Positions 1 through 6,661 of a DNA stretch of 33,968 nucleotides are shown piece by piece. The position numbers were made by a program, and so were the translations under genes. The stretch's first letter is position 1; each line of letters starts with the position of its first letter. The stretch covers positions 1 through 33,968 of IMG/VR virus record IMGVR_UViG_3300006802_000280. One strand, 5' to 3'. This DNA comes from a virus. The notes under the pieces were generated by a model. It was given only the letters and a program-made list of their open reading frames with translations, searched no databases and was not told where the DNA came from.

Positions 1-402
1 ACGTTCCAATTTCCAAGCATGTTTCTGCCAAACCCCAGCTGGCGCGTCGTTCAGCGCGTCAAGGGTTCGCGCTGAACTCTCACGAGCTGCTAGATCGATT
101 TCCTGAGCAAATTGCGGGTTTTCTGTCATCCATCGATGACAAACTTCGACGGAACAAACGCCTTTGACGGCCAAGCGCAGCGGCAAACCCTTCAGAACGT
201 AGGCAATGATGTCCGAACCAGCATCCGGATCAAATTCACGGGGTGGCCTTCCCGGTTTTCGCGCGGGTAGCACCTCAACTTGTTGAGGTGCCGCGACGCG
301 GGGCGTGGGGCCAGAAGGTTTGTTGCGTCGCTTGCGGGACGGCGCGGGAGCCTTCGGCTCGCGTGCGGTCCTTGATGCGCCAGTCTTCGACTTCACAGGC
401 AT
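1..402 (-). CDS. Terminase small subunit-like protein (3' end beyond window)
   Basis: Reading leftward from an ATG at 402-400, the frame is open to the window edge (134 codons). The first ~65 residues are basic and rich in Pro, Lys and Arg. Then comes a helix-turn-helix region of the form GRPPREFDPDAG...KGLPLRLAVKGV...VCHRWMTENPQFAQEID, followed by a helical stretch. This arrangement (GRP motif, 'hRWh..NP.F...h..AR' recognition helix) is typical of phage small terminase subunits, which bind the packaging start site and recruit the large subunit. I see no good Shine-Dalgarno sequence before the ATG. The gene runs in the same direction as the late operon at the right side of the window, as expected if terminase and head genes continue beyond the left edge. 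A generic HTH DNA-binding protein is the main alternative. Confidence 0.65.
   Translation of the reverse strand, partial: MPVKSKTGASRTAREPKAPAPSRKRRNKPSGPTPRVAAPQQVEVLPARKPGRPPREFDPDAGSDIIAYVLKGLPLRLAVKGVCSVEVCHRWMTENPQFAQEIDLAARESSARTLDALNDAPAGVWQKHAWKLER
271..290. repeat. Perfect 9-bp inverted repeat inside terS
   Basis: CACCTCAAC, a 2-base spacer TT, then GTTGAGGTG form a near-palindrome of 20 bases. It lies within the coding part for the disordered N-terminal region of the small terminase-like gene. Such symmetry can be a protein-binding site. In P22-like phages the packaging recognition (pac) site lies inside the small terminase gene, so a pac or operator role is conceivable but unproven. 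Confidence 0.4.
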
Positions 403-475
403 AACGCCAGCGTAACGCGAGGAGATCGGTCTGTCCAGTTCGCGCACGGGGCGAAGCCCTGCGCGTGAACTAGGG

Positions 476-504
476 TTGACAAACGACAGCGAAAATGCAT
501 CAAT
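476..504 (+). promoter_or_regulatory. Candidate sigma70 promoter for early plus-strand transcript
   Basis: A perfect TTGACA (476-481) is followed after 17 bases by ATCAAT (499-504), with a TG one base before it (extended -10 pattern TGCATCAAT). It points into the structured region 508-1084 and the plus-strand genes that follow. A second TTGACA at 516-521 has no convincing -10 box. The -35 is strong and the -10 moderate (3 of 6). Confidence 0.45.
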
Positions 505-507
505 GGT

Positions 508-930
508 GGCGTCGTTTGACAGCGACAACATTCCGTTGCCGGGTAAGCCCAAGCGAAAGGGCGAAAGTTAATGAAGCCTGATGTCAACCGAGAGATTAGA
601 ACCCTCTCAAGCTGAACCTACCGCGAGGTTTGTGCAAGCCTGACCCCTAAAAGGGGCTGGAATTCAGGGACTACGGTTCCCAAGGCCAGACTGTGACAGA
701 GTCTGGATGTGGTCGAAGATAGCGCATCGACGAATTCCACGAAGGGAATCCCGCCCACCAGTCTACAACTGGAGCAACGGCGGGCTCCGCAGGGAAACCA
801 CGGCTACTGGTGGGGGATAAGTGATCTTCATGGCTCGGCTATCGTCTGAAAAAACGACGAAGCAACAAAGACCCCCTGATGCCGTAGGCATGAAAAAGGC
901 ATCTTCATCCGGCGGGACAGTCCGGTTTCA
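508..930 (+). ncRNA. Candidate large structured RNA, unclassified
   Basis: There is no reading frame of note here, but perfect or near-perfect helices follow one another: 547-562 (GCCC/GGGC), 590-608 (GAGAG/CTCTC), 615-630, 639-668 (CCTGA/TCAGG around CCCC-TAAAA-GGGG at 644-656), 686-706 (7 bp CCAGACT/AGTCTGG), 712-731 (GTCGA/TCGAC) and 734-749. A 9-bp helix 754-762/806-814 encloses a GGAGC/GCTCC hairpin (771-788) and a GAAA-capped arm (787-803). Further helices are 838-863 (8 bp with a bulge), 878-903 (GATGCC/GGCATC) and 891-930 (TGAAA/TTTCA). Helix density, GNRA-like loops, lack of coding and a promoter just upstream suggest a phage ncRNA. I could not match it to tmRNA, RNase P or a group I intron core. 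Boundaries and strand are inferred. Confidence 0.45.
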
Positions 931-972
931 TTGTGTCCAAACCAATCGTTCACTCTCAACTGTGTAGCAATC

Positions 973-1048
973 TGTCGCCAAAGCGACAGCCCCCGGTTCT
1001 ACGCCGGGACACACTTGAGCCACCTCGGAGAGGTGGTTCAATCGTGTC
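973..1048 (+). promoter_or_regulatory. Three consecutive hairpins in the 5' leader of the 1085 gene
   Basis: Hairpin one is TGTCGC-CAAA-GCGACA (973-988). Hairpin two is CCCGG-TTCTACG-CCGGG (992-1008). Hairpin three (1008-1048) pairs GACAC/GTGTC, TTGA/TCAA and CCACCT/AGGTGG around a CGGAG loop, about 15 pairs in all. No T tract follows, so it is not an ordinary intrinsic terminator. It ends 36 bases before the start codon and upstream of the AGAAAGG ribosome site. It may be the 3' domain of the structured RNA, an mRNA-stabilising leader, or a control element. Confidence 0.5.
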
Positions 1049-1084
1049 TCGCAACCCTAACCCCTAACCAGAAAGGTTATTACC

Positions 1085-1405
1085 ATGTCGAAGTCCACCA
1101 CCACCATCGTCAATGCCTCCGCCCTGTTTCGTCAAGCGACCCACGCAACGGAGACGCTGAAGGCGTCCAGCAAAGCCCGCGTTCTCAACCAAAAGGAATT
1201 CCGGGACGCTACTGGCCTGAAAGGCCAGCACATGAAGCGGGAGTATCGGAAATATCTCACCGATACGAACCGTGAAGTCCGTCAGTCCATGTCGAGTTAC
1301 GACGTGAAATCCATCCGCCACGCCAATAATGGTAAGACCATTGTCGTTACCTACACGCCTCGGTTCAAGGCCACCAAGCCCCGTCGTCGCAAGGCGACGA
1401 AGTAA
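1085..1405 (+). CDS. Small basic hypothetical protein
   Basis: This is a 106-residue protein with a clear ribosome site (AGAAAGG, nine bases before ATG). It is strongly basic, with a Lys/Arg-rich tail (RFKATKPRRRKATK), so it probably binds nucleic acid. I recognise no family. The middle contains a predicted helical stretch (LNQKEFRDATGLKGQHMKRE) and a C-terminal part that may be beta (GKTIVVTYTPRF). It is the first gene after the structured leader and probably the first early gene of the plus-strand operon. The final codons can form a CGTCG/CGACG stem in the mRNA. Its position next to a structured RNA makes an RNA-binding or ribonucleoprotein role worth testing, but nothing shows it directly. 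Confidence 0.7.
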   Translation: MSKSTTTIVNASALFRQATHATETLKASSKARVLNQKEFRDATGLKGQHMKREYRKYLTDTNREVRQSMSSYDVKSIRHANNGKTIVVTYTPRFKATKPRRRKATK

Positions 1406-1523
1406 GGTTCGGACAGCCTGATTCTCCAGCCACGGGGCTCCCTCCGGGGAGCCTCGCACTGGGCAATCACGCTCAACCCCGGTTTAGTCAGCCGGATAAC
1501 CCCTAAACGAAAGGAAATCAAAA
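1406..1523 (+). promoter_or_regulatory. Structured intergenic leader of the AAA+ gene
   Basis: The gap contains a perfect 7-bp hairpin GGCTCCC-TCCG-GGGAGCC (1436-1453) capped by a UNCG-class tetraloop. A second small stem, CCGG/CCGG, lies around 1479-1495. There is no T run, so I do not call a terminator. The stretch ends in AACCCCTAAACGAAAGGAAATC, the ribosome site of the next gene. AGAAAGGAA(A)TC-like sites recur before many plus-strand genes here. Confidence 0.4.
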
Positions 1524-2990
1524 ATGGCTATCAATACATCAGACCTAGAATTCGTAGTCGGACCCCGCGCCACCGCAATCGTGACCTCGGTCCCGTCCAC
1601 GAATCGCAACGCCACAAAGAAGTGGCTCCGGGACAACGGCGTCTACCACGAAGTGGCTGGGGCGTTGTCGCTGGCGGAGCTGACCGACATCGTGCGGGAC
1701 GAAACCGACGGTCTCCTGAACCACGCCAAGGACAGCGGCACGGTCGAGGAATACCGGGCCGCTTTGTCCAAGCCAACCATGCCGGTCCCGCCCAAGCCGA
1801 CGCCGGCTCCGGCTCCCGCTCCGAGCCCCACGCTGGACACCAGTAGCTTGGGGCTGGGCATCCTCGAAGGGGCGATCAAGACGCTGGTCGTAGACGTTGT
1901 CAACAGCACCCCGTCCGGGGTGAACGAAGACGAGGTCAAGGGCATCGTCAAGGGCATCCTAGATGCCGAGGGCATCGACGAAAGCAAGATCAAGTGCGCC
2001 GTCGCGAAAGCGATCAGGGACGCCGGTGTGCAGGACCTGATCGACGCAGTCAACGCCACCGCTGGCACCACTGCCCGCACCCCGGTCGTGGTCACCGCTG
2101 CCAAGGGCAGCAAGATCATGGCGCAGATCGCTCCGTTCTACGTCCCCGGCAAGGATAGCGGGACGCAGATCATGCTCACCAGCCCGCCGTCTTTCGGCAA
2201 GAGCCACACCATCCGGCAGCTGGGGCAGACGTATGACGTTTACCTCGAGCACGGCTGCTCTGATGACCTCGACGAGGTCACTACGCTGTTGGGTAATCCG
2301 TCGCCGGACGAAGACGGTGGCTTCATCGTCTTCGATGGAGTCATCGTGGAGGCTGTCCGGGCTGCGGCCGAAGGCAAGAGCGTTCTGCTCCTGCTCGACG
2401 AGGTCCTTCGCCTGCCCACCAAGGCACAGGAGTGGCTGCTCATGTTCATGACTGGATACGAGAAAGCAGACGGCAGCGTCTGGTATCGCCTCCGGACACG
2501 CCGCGTCGAGGATCGTAAGCTGGAGGTGATCGAGGCACCCGCCACTCACTTCCACCTGATCTCGGCCACGAACCTCGGGTTGATCAACCCGGTCGAGGCG
2601 TTCTGGTCCCGCTGGGAAACGTGCCGCATCGAATGGAACGAGGCGGACGCCACCGCCATCGGCCAGTCCATCATGGATTCCTTTGGAATCCTCGCTCCCG
2701 CCGCACCGGCCAAGCCGAGGCTGGCCAACGCATTCGCCAAGCTGATCGGCGAATCCCGCCGGGCCCTCAAGGAGGGCAAGGTAAACAAGCCCATTGACTT
2801 CCGCATCCTGAAGCGGGCTTGCAAAGCCTGTCCGGACCCGACCGAACGCGGCATCGCCGAGTTCATGGCTAGGCGCATCACTAACAACTGCGCCAGCTGG
2901 GACGGCGACACCGGCGACATGGATGCCGAGTCCAAGGGACTCACCGAAGGCTGGGCCACCACGCTCAAGTCGATTCACGGGGCTGTGTAA
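1524..2990 (+). CDS. MoxR/CobS-like AAA+ ATPase
   Basis: The protein has 488 residues. The N-terminal ~85 residues form a small helical domain, followed by a Pro/Ala linker (about 87-103) and a helical region to ~195. The AAA+ core follows: a degenerate Walker A at about 220-228 (SPPSFGKSH, keeping GKS), Walker B LLLLDEV at about 288-294, a sensor-1-like ISATN at 346-350, and a likely arginine finger in FWSRWE (R363). Enzymes of this MoxR/CobS class use ATP to remodel partners that carry VWA domains. The next gene encodes exactly such a partner, 49 bases downstream, each gene having its own GAAAGGAA ribosome site. The substrate is unknown. A link to cobalt chelation itself is unlikely; the resemblance is architectural. 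The residues after 380 are helical, resembling an AAA+ lid plus extension. Confidence 0.75.
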   Translation: MAINTSDLEFVVGPRATAIVTSVPSTNRNATKKWLRDNGVYHEVAGALSLAELTDIVRDETDGLLNHAKDSGTVEEYRAALSKPTMPVPPKPTPAPAPAPSPTLDTSSLGLGILEGAIKTLVVDVVNSTPSGVNEDEVKGIVKGILDAEGIDESKIKCAVAKAIRDAGVQDLIDAVNATAGTTARTPVVVTAAKGSKIMAQIAPFYVPGKDSGTQIMLTSPPSFGKSHTIRQLGQTYDVYLEHGCSDDLDEVTTLLGNPSPDEDGGFIVFDGVIVEAVRAAAEGKSVLLLLDEVLRLPTKAQEWLLMFMTGYEKADGSVWYRLRTRRVEDRKLEVIEAPATHFHLISATNLGLINPVEAFWSRWETCRIEWNEADATAIGQSIMDSFGILAPAAPAKPRLANAFAKLIGESRRALKEGKVNKPIDFRILKRACKACPDPTERGIAEFMARRITNNCASWDGDTGDMDAESKGLTEGWATTLKSIHGAV

Positions 2991-3039
2991 CAGCCCTTTC
3001 CTCTCTCACCCTGCAACTATCATCGAAAGGAACTCAATT

Positions 3040-4689
3040 ATGTCTCTGATCACCGTCAAAGAAACTGTGTCCGCCATCAAGAAGGCGGTTTCATTCTGCA
3101 AGCGGCGTCCCGTGGGCCGACAGAAGGAAGGCGTCCTTCACTACCTCGCCAACAAGCGGGTCAACGGAGTCGACCGAGTCAATGTCGACATCCGTGAGAA
3201 GTTCGACACCGCCTGCTGGAAAGTCGACACTGTCCGGGGCCGCCGCACCCACCTCATCCACATCGGCGACGACATCGCCAAGCGGTTGAAGGCGGGGCTC
3301 GCTGCCACTACGAACCGGCTCAACTACCTGAAGTCCTTCGCCGCCGCGCTCACGTGGCACGAGGCGGAGCACGGGCTGAACTCCGAGCAGGACCTGCCCC
3401 GTGTCGCCCAGCTGTGCGAGGATCGGAAGGTCCCCTTCCGCCTGCTGAACCTGTTTGAAGACGCTCGCATCGAGCACCTCGGGAGAGAGCGGGTGAAGGA
3501 TGGCCGCCGCCAGCCCCGTTTCGGCTGGGTCAAGTGGGAGGAATGCAAGCCGCACACCTCCGAGCCCGGCGCATGGTTCTTCGCTCATGTGAAGACCGAA
3601 GCGTCATCGTATGTCGGTGATCGGGCCGCTGTCCGGAGGCACACCCGCTGGACAGGGAATGCTCACGACGACACGCTTGTGACGCAGTTCTACCGCCGGG
3701 CCTGCCGCATCCCGTCCACGCTGGCCATGATCCCGCTCTGCGAGGAATGGCTCCGCCACTTCCCCGGACTGCCGCAAGGTTGCGACTGGGTGGAGGACAA
3801 CATCGGCGGCAAGGAATGCCCCATCGCCGTGACCGAAGGCAAGACCGGGTCCGGATACAACGAAGGCGGTGGCTCCATCACCGGAGGCAACGAGTCCAAG
3901 TATGACGGCGAGCTCGCCACCGGCGACACCCCGACATCGGCGGAACAGATGGAACTGGAACCCTTCCTTGCTCCGAAGAACAAGGAAGGTGATAGCTGGC
4001 TGGCCAAGTGGAAGGGCGTCGATTGGAACATGGTCCGCCGCCTGATGCACAAACTGATCGGCATCGTCCACCTCGCTGGACACGCACCGACTCGGGTCGG
4101 GATGTCCGGCTCCCGCCTCCACATCCCCAACGTGGCAGCCCGACGGGCTGACTGCTTCCGGGGCAACCGACAAGACAACGGCAAGCCTAGCCTGACGTTC
4201 ATCATCGACTGCTCGGGCAGCATGTGCGGTCGGGACTTCAAGGACGGCGAGAACCTGTTGCTCGCACTGATCGGGATGCACCGACGGGGAATCATCCACG
4301 CCGACATCTTCACCACCGGCGGAGGCAAGCACTGCCAGATCAATCCGCATTGGAAATATGAGGTCATCGAGAGGCTGCTCCCAACCCACGGTTGCGAGTC
4401 TGTCCGGGCCACGTTGGAGGCACCGAAAGTGCGCCGCTCAATCCGGTCGACCGACACAACCATCGTCTACACCGACGCTCAACTGACCGACGGCAATGTC
4501 AACGCCAACCAGTATCGGCGGATGGGTGTCGACCTGCTGGGCTGCGTCACCGTCGACGACCCCGGACTCAAGGAGTCCGCATCGCGGCAGATGGCCCGCC
4601 ACTTCGGAGCCTACTTCGTAGAGGACTCGGCACCACAGCTGGCCACCCGCATCGTCAACCACGTGGCACGGAGGAACCATTGTGGGTAG
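3040..4689 (+). CDS. CobT-like protein: zincin-like HEXXH domain plus VWA domain
   Basis: I start at ATG 3040 because GAAAGGAAC lies just upstream; the frame is open further back but only over the end of the previous gene. The protein has 549 residues. The N-terminal part has HEAEH at about 107-111 and NLFEDARIE at 137-145, the pattern of the putative metallopeptidase domain found in CobT/DUF2201-like VWA proteins (two His plus a downstream acidic ligand). A C-terminal VWA domain begins near 385 with a MIDAS motif DCSGSM (390-395) and has a later acidic residue in YTDAQ (D479). Acidic and Gly-rich linker sequence lies between ~260 and 310. With the AAA+ gene upstream this forms a MoxR/VWA pair: the ATPase probably remodels a target delivered by the VWA protein. 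Whether the HEXXH site cuts protein or only binds metal is open. Confidence 0.75.
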   Translation: MSLITVKETVSAIKKAVSFCKRRPVGRQKEGVLHYLANKRVNGVDRVNVDIREKFDTACWKVDTVRGRRTHLIHIGDDIAKRLKAGLAATTNRLNYLKSFAAALTWHEAEHGLNSEQDLPRVAQLCEDRKVPFRLLNLFEDARIEHLGRERVKDGRRQPRFGWVKWEECKPHTSEPGAWFFAHVKTEASSYVGDRAAVRRHTRWTGNAHDDTLVTQFYRRACRIPSTLAMIPLCEEWLRHFPGLPQGCDWVEDNIGGKECPIAVTEGKTGSGYNEGGGSITGGNESKYDGELATGDTPTSAEQMELEPFLAPKNKEGDSWLAKWKGVDWNMVRRLMHKLIGIVHLAGHAPTRVGMSGSRLHIPNVAARRADCFRGNRQDNGKPSLTFIIDCSGSMCGRDFKDGENLLLALIGMHRRGIIHADIFTTGGGKHCQINPHWKYEVIERLLPTHGCESVRATLEAPKVRRSIRSTDTTIVYTDAQLTDGNVNANQYRRMGVDLLGCVTVDDPGLKESASRQMARHFGAYFVEDSAPQLATRIVNHVARRNHCG

Positions 4690-4864
4690 AACACGAAGGC
4701 TGTCCTTCACGGGGCGGGGACACACTCCCCGCCTCGCCTCGGACAGAGTAACCATCCGCAGTCCCCGCTTCCGCAACGCTAAGGCGATGGCGTTGGAGGC
4801 ATGGGAGGAACAACAGTTCGTCGCCACCATCCGCAACCTCAACATCAGAAAGGAATCAGAATGA
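4682..4864 (+). CDS. Small hypothetical protein, GTG start
   Basis: The gene encodes 60 residues and starts with GTG, seven bases after a strong GGAGG. It overlaps the end of the VWA gene by eight bases. Its stop codon overlaps the next ATG exactly (ATGA at 4861-4864). Good ribosome site plus coupling at both ends is why I keep it, although it matches no family I know. The protein is Arg-rich in its first half and ends in a helical stretch (AMALEAWEEQQFVATIRNL). It could be an adaptor for the AAA/VWA pair; that is only an inference from position. Confidence 0.55.
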   Translation: MGRTRRLSFTGRGHTPRLASDRVTIRSPRFRNAKAMALEAWEEQQFVATIRNLNIRKESE

Positions 4865-5292
4865 CTAACCCTTGGATCACCTCATCCCGTCCGGCCCGTG
4901 TCCGGACCCCGTTCAAAACCACGAAGGCACTGCTCGTCGACGCCATGGCGGCGGGCAGCGTGTTCGGAATCTCGTTCGACTTCGTCGTGCCCGGCAAGGG
5001 TGACGATGACAAGATCACCGACCAGCTGCTGGACTGGGCAGACTTCCATGCCCTGTCCATCGGCGGCGTGACTGGACACAAGTCCGAGTTCTCCGCTGAA
5101 GCTCGCACCGAAGGTGACAGCCTGACCGGCGTCGAGTTTGCGGGAGCGGTCTTCGACTTGTCGAAGCGGTTCGACAACCTGCTGGACGGGACAGCCAGCT
5201 GGACAGACACACAGGAAGCGACCACCCCGCCGCTTACCTTCGCCACCATCCGGCTGTCCAAGCTGGAGAAACTCAACCACATCGAAGCATGA
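4861..5292 (+). CDS. Hypothetical protein of the AAA/VWA cassette
   Basis: This is a 143-residue protein starting at ATG 4861, with AGAAAGGAATCAG just before it. The sequence suggests a mixed alpha/beta fold: a beta strand FGISFDFVVPG near 35-45, a helical segment around DQLLDWADFHAL, and a further strand (LTGVEFAGAVFDLSKRF). There is no recognisable catalytic motif and no membrane segment. It is joined to its neighbours on both sides by four-base ATGA overlaps, so it is probably made in step with them and may act in the same process as the ATPase/VWA pair. Confidence 0.65.
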   Translation: MTNPWITSSRPARVRTPFKTTKALLVDAMAAGSVFGISFDFVVPGKGDDDKITDQLLDWADFHALSIGGVTGHKSEFSAEARTEGDSLTGVEFAGAVFDLSKRFDNLLDGTASWTDTQEATTPPLTFATIRLSKLEKLNHIEA

Positions 5293-5633
5293 CTACGTTT
5301 CTCCACATACCCAAACACGACGAGCTGCCGGACAACCAGATCGTCGTCCCCAACCCGGACACCAAGACGTTGTTGAGTCTCGACACCTGCTCCCGCTACC
5401 CGGTCGGGACACCAATCCTCATCGACGGCTTCGAGATCAGGACTCACGTTGCCATGCTGAAGCCGGGCTGGTTCAAGTTGCGGACACCGGTCAACCTCAC
5501 CCCGACCGGAGTGCCGGCTGGACACGCCGACCTCGTAGTCGCAGCCAGCGACGACGGCAAGCACGAGATCGTCATCCATCTCCGCCCCGGTAACAGTTCA
5601 TTCACCGCAACCCTAACTGACTACGACCTATGA
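5289..5633 (+). CDS. Hypothetical protein of the AAA/VWA cassette
   Basis: The protein has 114 residues, starts at the ATGA overlap with the preceding gene, and ends in another ATGA overlap. It looks beta-rich, with alternating hydrophobic stretches such as GTPILIDGFEIRTHVAML, HADLVVAA and HEIVIHLRPG, which would suit a small beta-barrel or sandwich. There are no Cys pairs, signal peptide or membrane segment. I do not recognise the family. Its function can only be linked to the cassette by position. Confidence 0.65.
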   Translation: MTTFLHIPKHDELPDNQIVVPNPDTKTLLSLDTCSRYPVGTPILIDGFEIRTHVAMLKPGWFKLRTPVNLTPTGVPAGHADLVVAASDDGKHEIVIHLRPGNSSFTATLTDYDL

Positions 5634-5797
5634 GCATAAACCAGCAAGACTACTGCCCGCCAGACGAGTTCAACGAGGAATTCAAAGGCTGCCCCATGTG
5701 CAACGGCACGGGGATCATCCGCACCACCATCGACGAGGAACCCGCCGAGGTCCGGTGCTCGACCTGCTTTCCCGTGGGTAGGGAGGTGGGCGCATGA
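5630..5797 (+). CDS. 55-residue zinc-ribbon protein
   Basis: The short gene starts at ATG 5630 inside the stop of the previous gene and ends in an ATGA overlap with the next. It contains CPMCNGTG near residues 26-33 and CSTC near 44-47. Two CxxC pairs, the first followed by GTG, resemble half of the DnaJ-type or a small zinc-ribbon fold. It is likely to bind one zinc ion and act in protein or nucleic acid contact. It is supported by overlap coupling and by the Cys pattern despite its size. Confidence 0.6.
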   Translation: MSINQQDYCPPDEFNEEFKGCPMCNGTGIIRTTIDEEPAEVRCSTCFPVGREVGA

Positions 5798-6276
5798 GCT
5801 ACGAAGTCATCACCATCCCCAACCTCGACCGAGGCATCCGCCTGTTCAAAACCGACCCGCCCCCTACGTTCTGGGGGCGGGTGTCCATGTTGGAACATCT
5901 GGAGGCGACGCTCGGAACCGAGATCAAGCGGTGGTATGTGGGCCGGACGCCGGGCCCCCCGACCCACCTCGTCCGGTGTAACATCGCTGTCCGGTGGCCG
6001 GAACCTGACCGGGAACCTGTCCATCCCGACGAGCTCGGCGGATATCACAACCATGTGGCGTTCGACATCGCCCTCGTCATCCCTTTGTTCGGCGGGATGG
6101 GCGAAGACAACGGAGGGACAGCCGTCCCCGGACCGGATCCGGTCAACGACTGGACCATCCCCTACGTCGACGAAGGTGAGGCCCTCCTGATGTCCGGCGA
6201 CCAGCTGCACGGGTTCACCGTGAACACCAGCTTCTACCCCCGCCTCGCGGCGACCTTCTTCTGCCGGCCAAACTGA
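5794..6276 (+). CDS. Hypothetical protein, possible cupin/2OG-oxygenase-like fold
   Basis: The protein has 160 residues and is the last gene of the cassette. The second half shows NHVAFDIALVIPLFG, then DEGEALLMSGDQLHGFTVN and FYPRLAATFF. A Gly-containing strand leading into a 'GDQLHGF' turn and a late Arg resembles the C-terminal part of double-stranded beta-helix proteins (cupins, Fe/2-oxoglutarate oxygenases), where His binds metal and Arg binds the co-substrate. A clear HxD...H set is not evident (H55, D60 and H192-type spacing cannot be assigned), so I call only a fold resemblance. It is followed by a 395-base gene-free segment, so the operon probably ends or is re-started after it. Confidence 0.55.
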   Translation: MSYEVITIPNLDRGIRLFKTDPPPTFWGRVSMLEHLEATLGTEIKRWYVGRTPGPPTHLVRCNIAVRWPEPDREPVHPDELGGYHNHVAFDIALVIPLFGGMGEDNGGTAVPGPDPVNDWTIPYVDEGEALLMSGDQLHGFTVNTSFYPRLAATFFCRPN

Positions 6277-6290
6277 ACAAACCGGACAGG

Positions 6291-6620
6291 GTGGACCTTG
6301 CACCGGACAAGGTCGACCCACTTCACCCCTGTAAACACAGGCTCAAACCAATGGGGGTGGAGCACCATGGTAGGAGCCCCGTCTGTTAGGGTCCACCGCT
6401 TAACCCGGCACACACCAACGACTTACGCACCCTCTGTAGTATCTTTCTAGAGAGAGAGAGAGAGAGAGATAAAAAGAAAGATATAATATGGTATGTATAT
6501 AATACGACCTCGGACCATGGTCCTACGGTCCACCCTTGGTCCACTTCGACCCTGCAAATAAAGGGCGAAACGAAGGTGGCCCCCCCCCTCAAACCGGGTC
6601 CACTTTGGAATATGGTCCAC
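6291..6620. repeat. Six GGTCCAC motifs, possible integrase arm sites or operators
   Basis: Direct copies of GGTCCAC start at 6390, 6527, 6538, 6597 and 6614; an inverted copy GTGGACC lies at 6291-6297. All but one are within 330 bases immediately upstream of the integrase gene. By chance, far less than one copy of a given 7-mer is expected in such a length. Tyrosine integrases bind several short arm-type repeats beside the attachment core, and repressors bind similar arrays; either would fit. Confidence 0.5.
6449..6469 (+). repeat. AG dinucleotide repeat (10 units)
   Basis: Ten AG units run from 6449 to 6468 with one further A. Such a purine run is unusual in this dense GC-rich genome and may change length by slippage. 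It lies between GGTCCAC copies, so length changes would alter their spacing. Confidence 0.85.
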
Positions 6621-6632
6621 CACCGGCATAGC

Positions 6633-6661
6633 TTGACAACCGACAACCCTGTTGCATAACT
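6633..6661 (+). promoter_or_regulatory. Integrase promoter, near-leaderless
   Basis: TTGACA (6633-6638) is followed by CATAAC/ATAACT at 6655-6661, a 16-17 base spacing, with TG before it. Transcription should begin near 6667, only about five bases before ATG 6672. There is no Shine-Dalgarno sequence in front of that ATG, so a leaderless or almost leaderless mRNA is likely. Confidence 0.55.

Noticed and set aside
640-925. Group I intron core (TTCAGGGACTACGG as a possible R element, GACAGTCC as S)
   Set aside because: The R-like piece is suggestive, but the P7 partner is not found at a fitting place, P and Q elements are not convincing, and there is no split gene around it.
931-1275. Plus-strand gene overlapping the leader and the 1085 gene
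   Set aside because: No ribosome site, low-complexity His/Arg composition and overlap with a better-supported gene in another frame.
1959-2978. Long minus-strand frames under the AAA+, VWA, helicase and polymerase genes
   Set aside because: Same mirror effect; the plus-strand products have clear domain motifs.
2923-3039. Longer start for the VWA gene
   Set aside because: The extension reads through the end of the ATPase gene; ATG 3040 has a GAAAGGAAC site and the operon's usual spacing.
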